From the NCBI RefSeq assembly GCF_030936135.1, contig NC_082619.1:1615208-1679207 (forward strand): 64,000 nt of DNA, written 5' to 3'. Source of the DNA: Gavia stellata (taxonomy: Eukaryota > Chordata > Aves > Gaviiformes > Gaviidae). A model generated the notes under the pieces. It had not been told where the DNA came from. It worked only from the letters and a program-made list of their open reading frames with translations, and did not search any database. A program made the translations under genes and the position numbers. The first letter of the stretch is position 1; each line of letters opens with the position of its first letter. Shown in pieces: positions 50,423 to 62,500 of this stretch.

Positions 50423-51768
50423 CTACAAATCTGTCCTTCCTGGAACAAATTTGGGTCTTGAAAACTTAGCATCGTTCACCGGAGTCCTACTCCCCAGTTT
50501 ATTCATCGAGTCCTTGCCTTGAAGCAGCGTAATGATGTTTTCTCTCTGATGTCTAATTGCCAACTGAAGGGCTGTACAGCCAGTGATATCTTCCACATCA
50601 AGCAGAGCACCAGCCTTAATCAAGGTCTTTATAATGGCCATATTGCCCTTGAGGACGGCAACATGCAAGGGTGTCCAACCCACTTTGTTCTTAGCGTTGA
50701 CATCCGCCTTGCACTCCAGAAGATTGATGACAGTCAAAAAGGAGCCCCGCTGGACTGCAAAATGGAGGGGGGCCCACTCTGACTTCTCAGCAATGTTGGG
50801 ATCTGCCCCGCATCTCAGTAGCTCACAGACTACCGGCTCATCACTGTAGCGAGTAGCCAAGTGAAGTGGTGTCCAGTCCATGCTTCCTTTGGCGTTCAGT
50901 TTGGCATGGCTGTCTTTTAGCAGGTGAATGATTTCAATGTGTCCTTTGAAAGAAGCCAGGTGCAGGGGAGTCCAACCTTTGTCTGTCCTCAGTTCCACAT
51001 TGGCTCCGTATTTGATGAGTTTCTCACAGATGAGATACTTCCCCCTCACCACAGCCAGGTGCAGGGCGCTGTAATGATTTTGATCCAGGCTGTTCACAGA
51101 GGTCCCGTTCTTCAGCAAATAATGGACTACCCTGAACTTCCCCCTCTCCACGGCAACATGAAGTGGGGTTCTATGGTTCTTCTGCTTTTTCTCTAGGTCT
51201 GCTCCTTGACTGGCAAGCAGTTTCACCAAGCTGACATGTCCAAAGCAAGCTGCCACATGGAGGGCAGTTTTCCCATCGACCTCCTGGGTGTTGGAGTCAG
51301 CCTGGCGAGATAGCAGTACTCGGGCCACATTCTCAAAGTTGTTCTGTGATGCCAAGTGCAGAGGAGTCCATCCATCATGCTCTTGAGCATTTACCTGTGC
51401 CTGGTGGTCCAGCAAGAGGCGTACAATTCTGTCGTCCCCATTCTGAGCAGCAAAGTGAAGAGGTGTCCAACCATCATCATCAGGCATATTGACGTCCGCA
51501 CCATGCTCTATCAGAACTGAGCAGATCTCTGGCGACCTCTTCTGAACAGCCATAATGAGTGGGGTGTAGCCACAGACTACCTGGCTGTTCACATTGGCTT
51601 TACAGCTCAGGAGAAACTTCACCTTCTCCACGTTTCCCTGGATCACCATGAGGTGAAGCAATGTGAGGCCATTTTCATGGACTCTACAGATTTCCTCAGA
51701 CAGGATGTCCTCTGGACTTTCAACCTCACCATAAGAAGGTGGGATACGAACCTCCTGATTATCAATTT
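50423..51768 (-). CDS. ANKK1: ANKK1 exon 8, ankyrin-repeat exon
   Basis: One 1346-nt exon encodes residues 336-783, including all twelve ankyrin repeats without an intron, and ends at TAG (50423-50425). The acceptor is CCTGCCTTTAG. Repeats carry the usual G-TPLH start and LL-GA-VN loop; the first ([14 protein letters not shown]) and the last ([10 protein letters not shown]) are the most divergent, as expected for capping repeats. The human TaqIA variant lies in the homologous exon. Confidence 0.97.
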
Positions 51769-54700
51769 CTAAAGGCAGGGGAAACAAAATAGGAGAAAGA
51801 GAGTAAGACCAAGTGAAATAGCTTGATGTGCACAAGATGGGAGGGAGAGCATGTGAGTCTTCATAGTATGAAATGATATAAAAGGCTTTTCGGAGATAGG
51901 GAATATGACATGAGGCAAGACCAGTACATGCAGTCTCTTAGAAAGCAGTGAGACATTTGGCCTCTCCTTCACGGGAACAATATCTGCTATTTCCTCTATA
52001 GTTCATTTTCCTTAAATTAAAAAGAGAAGTCACCCACAGGGAAAACTTTCTTGAGCTACATCCTTATCACTGGAGAGTGAGGAAATAGGCTATTTTTTGC
52101 AGGTTTCCCCTTCTTTATTTTTGAATTATAAAGAAAGGCCCCTACTTACCACCATTTCTGGTGTCTCGGGGGAAGGTGAACTCTTCTTTGTCACTCTCAT
52201 TTTCAGGAAGGGGAAGAGAAAAAGCCGTAAGACAAAGTTGCTTATTTGCATTCTCTAATGTTTGCACAGTTCTTCTTTGCTACTGCTCTAGAATTTTGTA
52301 TTATCATTCAAGTGGTTTTTATCCAATCCTGTTATTGCACCCAAAACTCAGCAGAGCAAATCATGACACTAACAGGAATGCAGGAGCCTGAAAGTGATCT
52401 CTGGTTATCAATGAGATTTTCCTCCTCTTACTCATTTGCTCCCAAACATAAACGTATTCTACTTTCTTATTGCAGCACACTCCCATGGCAGCATCCCAGC
52501 TAGTCATTTTCTTTGTTGTATAGGGAACCCAAACACCCCACCTCCTCAGTCCTCTGTACTCAGGCGTCTTGTTTTTTGCTGACCGCCCAACTAGGCAAAA
52601 CCTCAAAACAGCAATAGTTCTCAACTGCTACTTCTCCCTGTATGAGGCTGACTTCTAGGCACAATTACACTCCAGTAGCTGGGCTAAAGTTGTGACTGTC
52701 CTGAAACCTGATTTTTTTCTTAGTCAGAGAAACACAGGGATTTAAAACTTTTTTTTTCTTCTATGAGAGTTGTTTAAACTGGAACGTCCTCAGTTCCATG
52801 GAGCTGGAAAATGGTCATCTAAACACATAGGCCAGTGCCACAAGCAGCACCCCTGTGATTCTGTGTCTGCTTGAGCTTCTTTTAATGACTGAGGCCTACG
52901 TGATAAACCCACTTCATCTGAGCAGGTAGAAAGAAGAGTCTTCCTCTCAGACTGTCTATCATGTAGCACGCTGGCCAGCTTGCTAAATTTATTTGCACGT
53001 TTCCTATCCCCATGAATCAATTACAGATGTACACCTATGCAAACAAACTGTGCAAAGGTTGCTGAGGTGCCCTTGTTGTCTGAGGATAAACAGTGACGAG
53101 AGAGGAAACACATTTTCAAGAACTGATAAGAACAGGGAAAGGACTCTGGAATTTCCTGAGTGGTCCTGGGAAGCCTTCCTCACCTGCTGGTTCCCAGAGA
53201 TGGCAGGCTTGTGGGACATCTTCCTAACAAGGCGCTCATTCTCTGGATCTACTACAAGGCTTTGTATCAATGACAGCAGCATGTCTGTTTCTACAGGGAT
53301 ATCTACAAGAGCAAAAAGACTGTTAGCTGTGCAGACTACCCAGATGTTCAGAACCCAGTCAGTACCCAAGGCTGTGGAAGTCTTCCACGTATTCTCCACG
53401 TGGGGAGGAAGGAAAGAGGGAAAAAGAAGATGTGTTGACAGCAAATGGGTACCAAGCATTTCCAAGACAACAGGCGGTTTAACTGGTAAAGAGTTGTACA
53501 CAAGCCTATCCCCCACTTGTTAATCCATGCAGCTGACCCTTGGCTAATCCATATCACAATCAGCTACTACACCTGTAAAGCTTGGCCTTTGCTTAGGGTC
53601 TTGGTCCCAACACCTCTTCATCAAGTCAACCATTTGCTGGCATTCCCCTGGCCAGTCATCTCTGACGGGTTCTAGGCAGGGCCTCTTTCCTGCTGCAACC
53701 TTGACTATAATGGCCATCATGTTGGCTCCTGAAAAAGAGTAACGTTCACTGGTCTTTTTCTCTGTGGAGGTGGCTGTAATAATCATTGAATAAGTGCAGA
53801 GCATGTAAGAAGTGTTCATATTTACCTGCATAAGGTTTCTTCTGCATAAGTACCTCCCAAATGACAATTCCAAAGCTGCAGGCAATGAGAGATCATGAGC
53901 AATCACTCCCATATCTACACGAACATAAAATTCACTTATTGCTTTCATCTTCTTGAGAAATGGGAACATTAGGGAAGAAGTTCTTCAGGATGGAAGGATT
54001 TCATCCCCCACACCAAAAGGACAAGATCTTATGAATCACCACATATAGCTCTGATGCCTCAGCGAAAGGGTTGGTGTAGTGAATGAGTGACTTAGAGGAT
54101 TTCCTTGTGAAAGTCAGGCTCTCGGTGCCTTTTTTTCACATTATTCACATTGGGGTTTAGAGCCCTTGACTACTGCAAGTTCATGTGGCCATGAAAATCG
54201 TCCTTTAGGTTACTGTGTAGTGTAGTGACTAAGGAGCTGACGAATTTCCGGAACGTATGTACATAGCTTATGTATGTGGGCTGCAAAGCACTTTGGCCAA
54301 AAGGAAAAAAATAAAGTTGAAATCTTTTCTCCACCTGTTACTGACCAACACAAAGTGGAATACCAAAGTAGACAAGCAATATTACAGTTGTTTTAAAATC
54401 AAAATAAATCTAAGCAGCGACTGCTACGAAAGAGCAGACACTGTCTGTTCTGTGCTCTAATCTTACTCCTTTTCTATAATAAAGTCCAGCAACCTAACAG
54501 GGTATGATGGAACCTAAGGCAATACAGTCTGCAGCTGACATGGGATCAGTGCTGCGCAGAGGTGCATCTGGTAAGAGATAGATGATTAACCACAGATAAT
54601 CCCCCTCACCCCCACTCTCCACCGCTGAGGTTGGAGTACCACATGTCACTCCCAGTGTGTTCCCCACCAAGGACATTATGCAAGGCAGAGAGCCGGAATA

Positions 54701-57700
54701 TAAACAAAGTGAGGCAATGTGCGAGTCTCTCTTGCTCTGTGTAAGGGCTAGGTGGCAACCCTGTGTGACCTCTGAACAGAAAGGCAGCCCTTACCTGTAC
54801 ACATCATATTTGATTCCTGGGGGCTTGCTGTTCTGCAGAAACATTTCGGGGGGGATATAGCTCAAAGTGCCTCTCAAAGCAGAGCTTTCAATATATTGCA
54901 TTCGGCTAGACTGCTCCATCCATTTTGATAGCCCAAAGTCTGAGATCTGCAAGCAGAAAAAATGAGAGCCGTGCCCATAATGCTCACAATCTCACCCCTC
55001 CTTATATTAGCTGGGAGATACCTCCCTCCTTCATGATCAGGGATATGAGGAGGTGCCTAGCAGCTGAAACATGACAAAACCCTGGTAAAATTGTAGTCAG
55101 TGCTTTTTACTGAGTCCAGCAGATCAGCATTTCCTCCTAAGTTGGAGCCTTAAGTTCCCAGTTCTGGCACAGATTGCCTGTATGATCTTGAGAATACCAT
55201 GTAATTTGTTTACCAGCTGCTTCTTGTAAGTCCCCTGCTCAATCTTTCATTGAGTGTTCCTGAAGAACCTAACTTACTAGGATTCTGGACTCATTTGGCA
55301 AAAATAACCTTTCTCTTATTTGAGAAATAACCTGTCCCTACAAACACAGCATTAAGGTCATACCTTGACATGCATATTCCCATCTAGGAGAATGTTCCCT
55401 GGTTTTAGATCTAAGTGCAGCAAAGGAGGTGTCATGCTATGCAGAAAATTCATAGCCAAGCCCATCTCATGGATAACCCGGAATTTGAGCTGCCATGACA
55501 TTTTGTGAGTGGGAAGAATTTTCTCCAAGGATCCTCTTGCCATATATTCCATCACTATCCCCAAAGGGCTGTTGCAGACCCCATAGATAGTGACAATGTG
55601 CTGGAATTTGATTTTCTCCATCTTGCTTGCCTCTTCCATTAGACAGTTCATACTGGTCCTGGAAAAATAAAAAAGAAAATAAAAAAAAGTGGGAGCAAGA
55701 AATGGTATCATTCATTTCACAGACTAAGTTACTCTATAGTAGCTTAGTGATATCCAGCCTTTCCAAGCAGCCCTGCCTACCCCAAAAAGATTCATTCTAA
55801 TTTGCCCCTTGAATTGGTGATAATGCATCATGAGCTATTGCAGACTAGCATCTAACATACATGGTGTTACGACTTTTCAAAAGGAGCCAAGGACTGCTTG
55901 GCCAAATTCAACACTAGGCTCCTAGAGAAAGAGATCACAACTTCCATCTTAGTCCAGCTCTTAGAAGACTTTCAGTGATCACAGAAAGCCATGTGCTTGT
56001 TTTCACACTGTGCTGAAATTCCCAAATGATGCCTCCCTGAAAGCATGATGTCAGGAGCAGGCACAGCATGGTGAACCATGCCTTTTTCTTACAGCACATG
56101 TCCACAGGGTAGCCTCAGTGATAGCCTGCACACTGCTTGCAGGCAGCCAGGGTCCAAAGACACACTAACCTGCCGAGCCTGAGTATAGGGAGGCTTGCAC
56201 AGCCAGAGGGCATGCCTGGGCCATACCTATACCTACGCCTCTGCCTGCAGCTTTCTGTCCGTCAGCACAGTGAATCTGGTCCCAAAGAGAGTCTAGACAT
56301 CTCTGTCCATTGTTGCCAGTTTTGGCAGACCTGTTTCACTAAATCTTTACATTTCCCAGCCTGCTGAACGAGTTGGAGTGCCCACAGCATGCTGACAGCA
56401 GTCGAGCACTAAAGTGCCAAAACTGCATTTAAAAAGCACACCCTGGGAATGAATCTGAGCTTGCGACAACATTATGCCAGGCCACTAATAGCTCTAATAG
56501 CTCTAAACATAGTTTAGTTAAGCAAATCCTTCTGCCAGACTTCCTCTAGCAGGCTCCCCGCAGTAAAACATACCGGTGTATTGAGGAATCTTAGGTATTG
56601 TCTTTCCCACTGTGGAAGAAAGGGTTAACACAGGAAGACAGTTGCAACCTGCAGCATAGAAGGTTGCAGGTTGATTCTTCCCCCTCCCAGGAAAATGATG
56701 GGTGTGGAGAAAGAAGTGACTTCTGTGATTTCTGGTTCCCTTCCTGAGAGAGAATCACCGGGCACAGCCCCTGTCTGCCTCCCTCCCAGGCACCGCAGGG
56801 GCTGGTGAGAGCTGACCTGCACAGAAGGTTGGGCTGGATCCTGTGGCAGACCAGCACTGCGAGGAGTAACAGAGGGAGTGAGGTTAGGGCAGGAGGAGGC
56901 ATTTGCACCATTAGCACAGGTGCGTGAGAAGGTACAGCAAGAAGGTGGATGTTGGACAAGCAGAGGGAGGCCCAAGAAATGAGGCTTGTAAGGGAGAAAA
57001 GCCCCAAAGCGATTCCCATATAAGAATCTGAGTGTTTCAGCCCTCTGGGAAATACTGTGACTGCATCTGTGGCTGTATTTTCTTTTTCTGTGGGTTCCCT
57101 GTGATTTATTTTCTCTCCTCAGCCTCAACAGACCTGCGAACTATGAGCTGACTGAAGTTGAGGCGAGAGCCATCTTCCAGCCACTCGCTTTCCTTCTCTC
57201 AGGTGATACAAAGACTCAGTGGCATTCACCGAGCACCTGTCCTGCTTGCTTTCATGTGCACACAGGGATGTCTTCCATCATCCCACAAAATCCATCTTCT
57301 GTTTTGTCCTGACAAGCAAAACCATCCAAGGTTAATAAACTTGCTGTCAATTTGCCCCATCATTTTGAATGAACAGTGCAAAGCAGTTGGTTACGCATCA
57401 AGAATGTGAGCAGATGGAAGTCACCACACCATTGTCCTCATTCATAGGTACTGACGAGACACGGTTTTTACAAGCCCCAGACAGGAGCACTAAGGACTTT
57501 TAAAAGCTCCTCTGAAACTTTTACCTCCTTTGCCGCCCTTACCAGACAACTGTGCTGCCGTGCTTTTGCCAAAGCACTGAGTGGCCTGGAAGCTTTCGGT
57601 TTTGCATCTGGGGTTGTACTTAGTGCTGACAGATAAAGCAGAATCATTTCATAGTACACACGAGAAGGCTCACGGCAGATTCATGTGCCATGCACTGAGA

Positions 57701-59332
57701 TGTTCTCTGTGGGTATGTGGCATTAGACAAACTGTGGAAACCTTCTGAAGCGAGTAGAAATAGCCATTGAACAACACCCCCCCGGATGCACAGGACTACA
57801 GGACCAATACTGGCCCTTCTTACAACCCCCACGGAAAGGAAGGATTTTTGGCACTGCCATAGTGCAGGACAGCACGTCTTGCCTTGCAATCTGGACTCAC
57901 AAGGATTACTGAAAAGTATAATATAAGTCAGAGCAGCCTCAAGGCTGTTTGGACATGTGTAAGGGGTAGGAAAGCCTTTTACAACACTACATTGGAGTGC
58001 AAAGTTGGTTTAATAACAAAATAGTGTAACTTCAGTCCCTAGGAGACCAGTACAGTAACTATTAAAGGCACATGTACTGTTAGATCTTTTTTCCAAACTC
58101 AGATTTTCAGATTCAGTTTTTCAAATCCTGGTGATTGCAGAAATATTTTGAAAAAAAATAAAAAAGCAATGAACATTTCTCTTCACATTCAACCATTCTT
58201 CTGGAGCGTACACTAGGAGTGGAGATAATCCGTGAAAGCCATATGATTAAATATACTAGAACTGATATATGCATAAGAAAACTGATTGACTCATTTTTTT
58301 CCCAAAAAGAGAATGAAATGCAAACATAACATCTGAAGAGCATAAGCAGTGGAAACTAAAGAGGACAGTCACTGCTCAAATTGAACCATCTCAATTGTTG
58401 TCAGTAACATGACAAGAAAAGTCATACAAGCATGTGATTTTTAAGCAGGCAGGATCCTTCCAACTTGAACGGAATAAAATTTTAGAATAAATAACTTCAT
58501 TGACTCAGTTGTTTCTCCATCAGGACTGCCTAGATTGTATGTGGTATCGGCAGTGGTTGCGATTACCTGGCTTCTTTGCTCTACCTCCAGACCCAAGGTA
58601 GTCAGCAGAAGAGTCTCTGCAGGCGAGGGACAGAGCAAAAACCAAACTGAAGGTGCAGGTGCACCATCAAGAGAAAAGACCATGTCTGGAGGATAAGGCA
58701 AGTGCGGGAGCAGAGCGCTTTGCGAGCCCAGCAAAAGCAGCCGGAAATTCTCTGACCTTCAGCTATAAACTTGGTGATTTTAATGACTAATGTAGTTTAA
58801 TAGATACCCATTAGTACCAATGTCCAGAGAAAGCTGCAAATAAGTAATCAGGCTGCTTTTATCCACATGCCCATCTTTACTTTAAGATGCCTCCAGATTT
58901 CAATGGTAATTGTTCTGAATAAGTGTTCCTTTCCCACTCACACATACACATACACAGATAAGAAAGAAAGAGAGGCAGTACTCCAGATCACCAGCATTTT
59001 TCCACTCCCCTTGGGTACCAAAAACTTAACTATGAGGGAGAAGAAGCCACGTGAACATTTCCTTTAGAGTTTCAGCACCAAATCACCATAGATGACTTGA
59101 CTCGACAGTTTGAACTGCTGAGCTAGAAGAGACCGCACAGTTACCTCTCCATGCTGGAGTCCTGCAGCAGGTACGGAGAGCATTTCACTGCATAAACTGT
59201 TCTCCACCTCTTGTGCTTGACTTGGTACACATGCCCAAAGCCTCCACTGGCCACTTTAATCCAGTCTTCTTCAAAATCCTCCTTATTAAAGACAGTTAAG
59301 CTGCCCAGTTGCCGGTCTCTCTCCGAAGTCAT
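50423..59332 (-). CDS. ANKK1: ANKK1, RIPK-type kinase with 12 ankyrin repeats, eight coding exons
   Basis: Exons 59145-59332, 55364-55658, 54795-54946, 53826-53875, 53573-53728, 53184-53302, 52150-52195 and 50423-51768 join to 2352 nt, 783 residues plus stop; human ANKK1 is 765. Residues about 20-290 are a protein kinase of the RIPK family, closest to ANKK1/RIPK4: glycine loop SGGFGHV (29-35), Lys50 in the VAIK position, catalytic loop HLDLKPGN (144-151) with Asp146, and DFG at 164-166. All core catalytic residues are present. A variable linker (about 290-367) leads to 12 ankyrin repeats of 33 residues (368-763), most with TPLH, then a short basic tail. The start is ATG at 59330-59332; an upstream in-frame TTG is not a start. 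The gene is convergent with DRD2, as in human. RIPK4 is the main alternative, but the exon plan, DRD2 linkage and residue matches favour ANKK1. Substrates are poorly known even in mammals. Confidence 0.96.
52150..52195 (-). CDS. ANKK1: ANKK1 exon 7, 46-nt linker exon
   Basis: This very short exon encodes [15 protein letters not shown] in the kinase-ankyrin linker. The donor GTAAGT is ideal. The acceptor is placed at ATGAG after the pyrimidine tract TTTTTCTCTTCCCCTTCCTG, because it keeps phase between exons 6 and 8; using the next AG would create an immediate stop. The sequence is poorly conserved, so this is the least certain exon. Confidence 0.75.
53184..53302 (-). CDS. ANKK1: ANKK1 exon 6
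   Basis: This 119-nt exon encodes the end of the kinase C-lobe ([17 protein letters not shown]) and the start of the linker, ending NQQ at a codon boundary. The acceptor is CTCTTGTAG and the donor GTGAGG. The first half aligns with human ETDILLSLLQSRV. Confidence 0.9.
53573..53728 (-). CDS. ANKK1: ANKK1 exon 5
   Basis: This 156-nt exon encodes the kinase C-lobe, including [12 protein letters not shown] and the highly conserved [13 protein letters not shown] with the invariant arginine of subdomain XI. The acceptor is CTTTTTCAG and the donor GTGTAG, a weaker donor than its neighbours. Confidence 0.94.
53826..53875 (-). CDS. ANKK1: ANKK1 exon 4, 50 nt
   Basis: This short exon encodes [16 protein letters not shown] in the kinase C-lobe, aligning with human FAIVIWELLTQKKPYS. 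The acceptor TTGCCTGCAG and donor GTAAAT preserve phase on both sides. Confidence 0.92.
54795..54946 (-). CDS. ANKK1: ANKK1 exon 3, activation segment
   Basis: This 152-nt exon encodes [17 protein letters not shown] through KYDVY. It holds the DFG magnesium-binding aspartate and the activation loop, ending in SYIPPEM where most kinases read APE. It is nearly identical to the human segment. The acceptor is CTGCTTGCAG and the donor GTAAGG. Confidence 0.95.
55364..55658 (-). CDS. ANKK1: ANKK1 exon 2
   Basis: This 295-nt exon encodes residues 63-161: helix C ([11 protein letters not shown]), the hinge region ([14 protein letters not shown]) and the catalytic loop [12 protein letters not shown]. 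The acceptor is TATTTTTCCAG and the donor GTATGA. The leading G completes Arg63. Confidence 0.95.
55659..59144 (-). other. ANKK1 intron 1
   Basis: This 3.5-kb intron lies between the exon carrying the ATP-binding lysine and the exon carrying the catalytic loop. It contains a short CA/TA-rich stretch near 58939-58955 but no recognised repeat family or nested gene. Confidence 0.85.
59145..59332 (-). CDS. ANKK1: ANKK1 exon 1, first coding exon
   Basis: Coding begins at ATG 59330-59332 ([15 protein letters not shown]). It carries the glycine loop at 29-35 and the ATP-binding Lys50, ending with the donor GTAACT after MER. An in-frame upstream extension starts only with TTG and includes a plausible splice acceptor (CCTGAGCAG ending at 59363), so a separate 5' UTR exon may join here, leaving 30 nt of UTR. 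Confidence 0.92.
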
Positions 59333-59362
59333 GACAGAAAAGGCAGCCTGGCTGTCTGCCTC

Positions 59363-62040
59363 CTGCTCAGGCGGTATCAAGGAAGAATAAAGGAGCTCTT
59401 CCTACTTCTGACTTGCACAGGGAGGTAGGGAGTTACCTGAGATGAGCCATGTTACTTACTGCCAAGAGGTGGATCCTAAGCATCACTCTCATTTGGCATG
59501 CAGAGGAGTTGCATTACTTAATTCCAGGCACTCACGCCAGGCTACGGCGCAGAGCTTGGCCAGGCTGGGTATATGTCTGCATTTCCACGAGGCTGCCCTT
59601 CTCTCTCGTATCGAGCACTGGGTGGGCAAATGCTGAAAGAATAGGAGATGAAAAACGGTGCAGTGGAACAATCCTTTAGGAATTGCACTGTGCTGAAGAT
59701 GGGATTCCTCACCCGAGGCATCAGTATACGCTGGGTGAAGTGAAAGTGGGGCAGACTGATACTTAAAGGGAAGGAAGGCCTTACACAGAGAGAAATCCAC
59801 AAGGCTCCTGTGCAGCACTGCATACGTGAGCTGGATGAAGAAGAAAAGTGGAAAGCAGTCCAGAAAGATAAAGAACAGGGAAGACCCCAGAACTAGCATG
59901 TGGCAGACGTGAGTGCGTGAACCTGAGAAAATACTTAAACAGAAGCACAACAAACATGGTGAGTAGGAGTGGTTACCTCAGGGATAAAGTATGCTGGTGA
60001 ATGCCTGCAAGGGGCATTTGAAGAAACAAGAGAATGCTGAAGAGCTGGTCTGAGCGGTTTAACCATTACCACGTGAGCACCAGTAACAGCACACATGCTT
60101 TTAGTTTTATGCCTTGACTCCCCAGCTGTAAGAAGGGTTTAATGACACTCGTCTGGGTCTTGGGCATATGTGTCTTTAATGACTTAGCGCAGGGACTGGC
60201 TGTAGGTAAGTCGATGTCAAATGCAACGTGGTGCTGCTTTCCTTAGCACTACTGCAATACACATAATAATTAGTATTTCTGAAGGGTAAGTGTCATTGAG
60301 TCTTGACCTGGGATTTTTAGCTCCGTATCGGATCTGAAGAAACTCTGGGAGGAAGACTGATCCAGGTGGAAGTACAAGCTACTTCTCCGTTGCATTTGAC
60401 ATAAGGTGCTCTGGCAATGGCCCATCACTCACAACTGCAAGGCTCTAGGGAAAGACCGAAAAGGAAAAAAGCCGGCCAGGCTCTGCAGCCTTTTAGGGGA
60501 AAAAAAGCATTAGAGTTTGACACATGATTGTTCCTGATTCCCTGCCGCTTCCTGAGAAGTGTGATGCTTCGGGCCCAGGTACCAACCCCGCCCAGCTCCA
60601 CTCCCACTTGCCGGCGGTCACCTGCCAACACAACTTCAGAGCCAAGGACAAGCACGATGGGGCTGCACTCCCTCGTGTTCACGCACAAGCAAGACAAACC
60701 CCTACCGAAATGCTCAAGTTTTATTATGGAAAGTTCAGGAGAAGGTGAGGGAGTGGAGGAAAACACCCCATGGCTGCACAGCAGCAGCTGCTGCTCCTGC
60801 TTCACTTCCTCCATAGAGCTCACAGGTGTGCTGCATTTCTTGGCAATTAGCTCAGGCACGTCCCAGGGTCTGTCTCAACTTTAAGAGCATTAAAATAAAA
60901 GGTTAAGAAGCGAGGCAGTCATGCTGATCACTGACACCTTTGTTGACAACAGCAACTTACATTTCCTGAAATGAACCTTTCCTGCTTCTGCCCCAAACGG
61001 GGGAGCAATTTTACCCCACTCCACTCCGAAGAACACCTTAACTGTGGAAGTGGCGCTCAAACTCACAAGTTCGCAATTGTCACACTTCCTTTTGAATTTC
61101 CTAAGGCACAAGCTTGTGGTGCTTCTCTGACACGAATGGGAGCACTGCTGTTATCGATGGCCCTCCTCAGCCTCGAGATGCAGAAGGATGGAAGCTGAGA
61201 TAGTCAGGGAGGCCTGGGGCCTCGGCCACTCCCAAAAACCCAGCCCCAATTTGCTCTGCACACCAGTCCCATTGCACAACACGTGCAACTGCAACTCTGC
61301 CCCTAACAACTCACACAGCCATCCCCTTGCCCTGAGCTAGTGCCCTGCCAGCTACAGCTCAGTCCAACGATAAGCCAACACAAATCACTGCTGCAGCAAC
61401 ACCTACCACCAAACTCATCTCTGGAAACTGTCACCTGACCTCCCTGAGATTCCCCTTGCAACCAGCCAGGACCAACACACACAGCAAAAATTCCAGTGGT
61501 TGCTGAAGGTTAAAATTGCATATGTGGTGCAATTTTGCTAGGATCAGTTGAAGCACAGCTGGGCAGGAAAGCAGCTAAATGGAGAACACACAGTTGGATA
61601 AAGCATTTTATTGGGTACCCGCAGCACTGGGCAAAGGGCGGGGACAGAAGCTGTTTCGGGACAGAGAGGAGGAACGCGATCTTCCACAGGCTGAGGGCCA
61701 GCGGCTTCCTCCCCCGTGCAGGTGCTGAGAGAGAAGCATTCGGAACAGGGGAAACCACCCCAAAATCCCTGCTCTCGAGTAGTCATCCGGCAGCGTGCAC
61801 ACAGCCTCAAAGGACACGTCGGGTGTCTGCAGAGCCCTTCCACTCCCCGCAGCTGCTGCAGCAACATCAAGGTACAAAAAGCAGTCTTGAGACAAATTTG
61901 GGGACTTGTGTCATCTTAACGCAGAATTGGAGCAGCTTCTAAAAATCTCGGGAACTGCAGTGAGCCAAGTACCTGCTCCAGAGGCACAGAAAACATCCCC
62001 AAAGGACCAGGGATGCTTTAGGTGGCCGCAGCCCCCAAGA
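59363..62040. other. ANKK1 upstream region, no gene recognised
   Basis: About 2.7 kb upstream of the ANKK1 start has only short open frames on both strands and no recognisable exon of TTC12, the gene expected next in this block. If the GC-rich units further right are first exons, this stretch would be a 5' UTR intron of ANKK1. Confidence 0.5.
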
Positions 62041-62061
62041 CAGGCAGATCCCCTTCCCAGG

Positions 62062-62385
62062 AGTGCCTTTCTCGCGCCCCTTCTTCAGCCCGCTGCCGCT
62101 CCTCCTCTCGCTCGCTCTTGCCTCGCGGTTCCATCCACACCCGATGGACCCCTCTTCTTTCTTCCCCACCAGCAGCTGCTGCAAAGGCGGGAGGGTGCGG
62201 TCAGCCCCGAGAAGCCCCCGACCCTCCGCCGGGAGGACAGAGGGACACAGGTCAGCCCCCGGAGGGACCTCTCCGCAGCGCCACCCGACCCCCGGCCGTC
62301 CCCCCACACCTAACCCCTACCCCGCACCCCCGAAAAAACCTCGCAGATCGGCTTTTCTCACCAAATTGGTGCTCCGGTGCTCCCC
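62062..62385. promoter_or_regulatory. CpG-rich unit A, duplicated, with - strand donor motif
   Basis: This CpG-dense unit shares blocks with 63671-63974: AGTGCCTTTCTC, GCTCTTGCCTCGCGGT, GATGGA and CAGATCGGCTTTTCTCACC. On the - strand the last block reads as a strong splice donor, TTTG followed by GTGAGAAAAG (GT at 62361-62360). This fits a CpG-island first exon of a - strand transcript. ANKK1 lies 3 kb downstream in that direction. Confidence 0.5.
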
Positions 62386-62500
62386 CGGGCGCCACCGCTG
62401 CCACCTGCAGAGTCCCAGCCGGTGCTGGAGCTGGGCTCAGAGGCGGGCACCCTGGGCAAATGGAGCTGGGCATGCAAGGCAGCGGCCAAAGAGGCTGCAC

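Larger units (their letters stand above)
51769..55363 (-). other. ANKK1 introns 2 to 7
   Basis: The introns are 54947-55363 (417 nt), 53876-54794 (919), 53729-53825 (97), 53303-53572 (270), 52196-53183 (988) and 51769-52149 (381). All are GT-AG. Long open frames overlapping them are exon read-through. No further exon or RNA gene was recognised. Confidence 0.85.

Noticed and set aside
53004-53516. 170-codon - strand frame as an independent gene
   Set aside because: It is ANKK1 exon 6 (53184-53302) with intron read-through on both sides.
59141-59380. N-terminal extension of ANKK1 from TTG at 59380
   Set aside because: TTG is not a plausible vertebrate start here, and the region contains a splice acceptor. 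The ATG at 59332 matches the family N-terminus.
60425-60859. 144-codon - strand frame as a TTC12 exon
   Set aside because: No tetratricopeptide pattern and no resemblance to TTC12 that I recognise; no consistent splice sites flank it.
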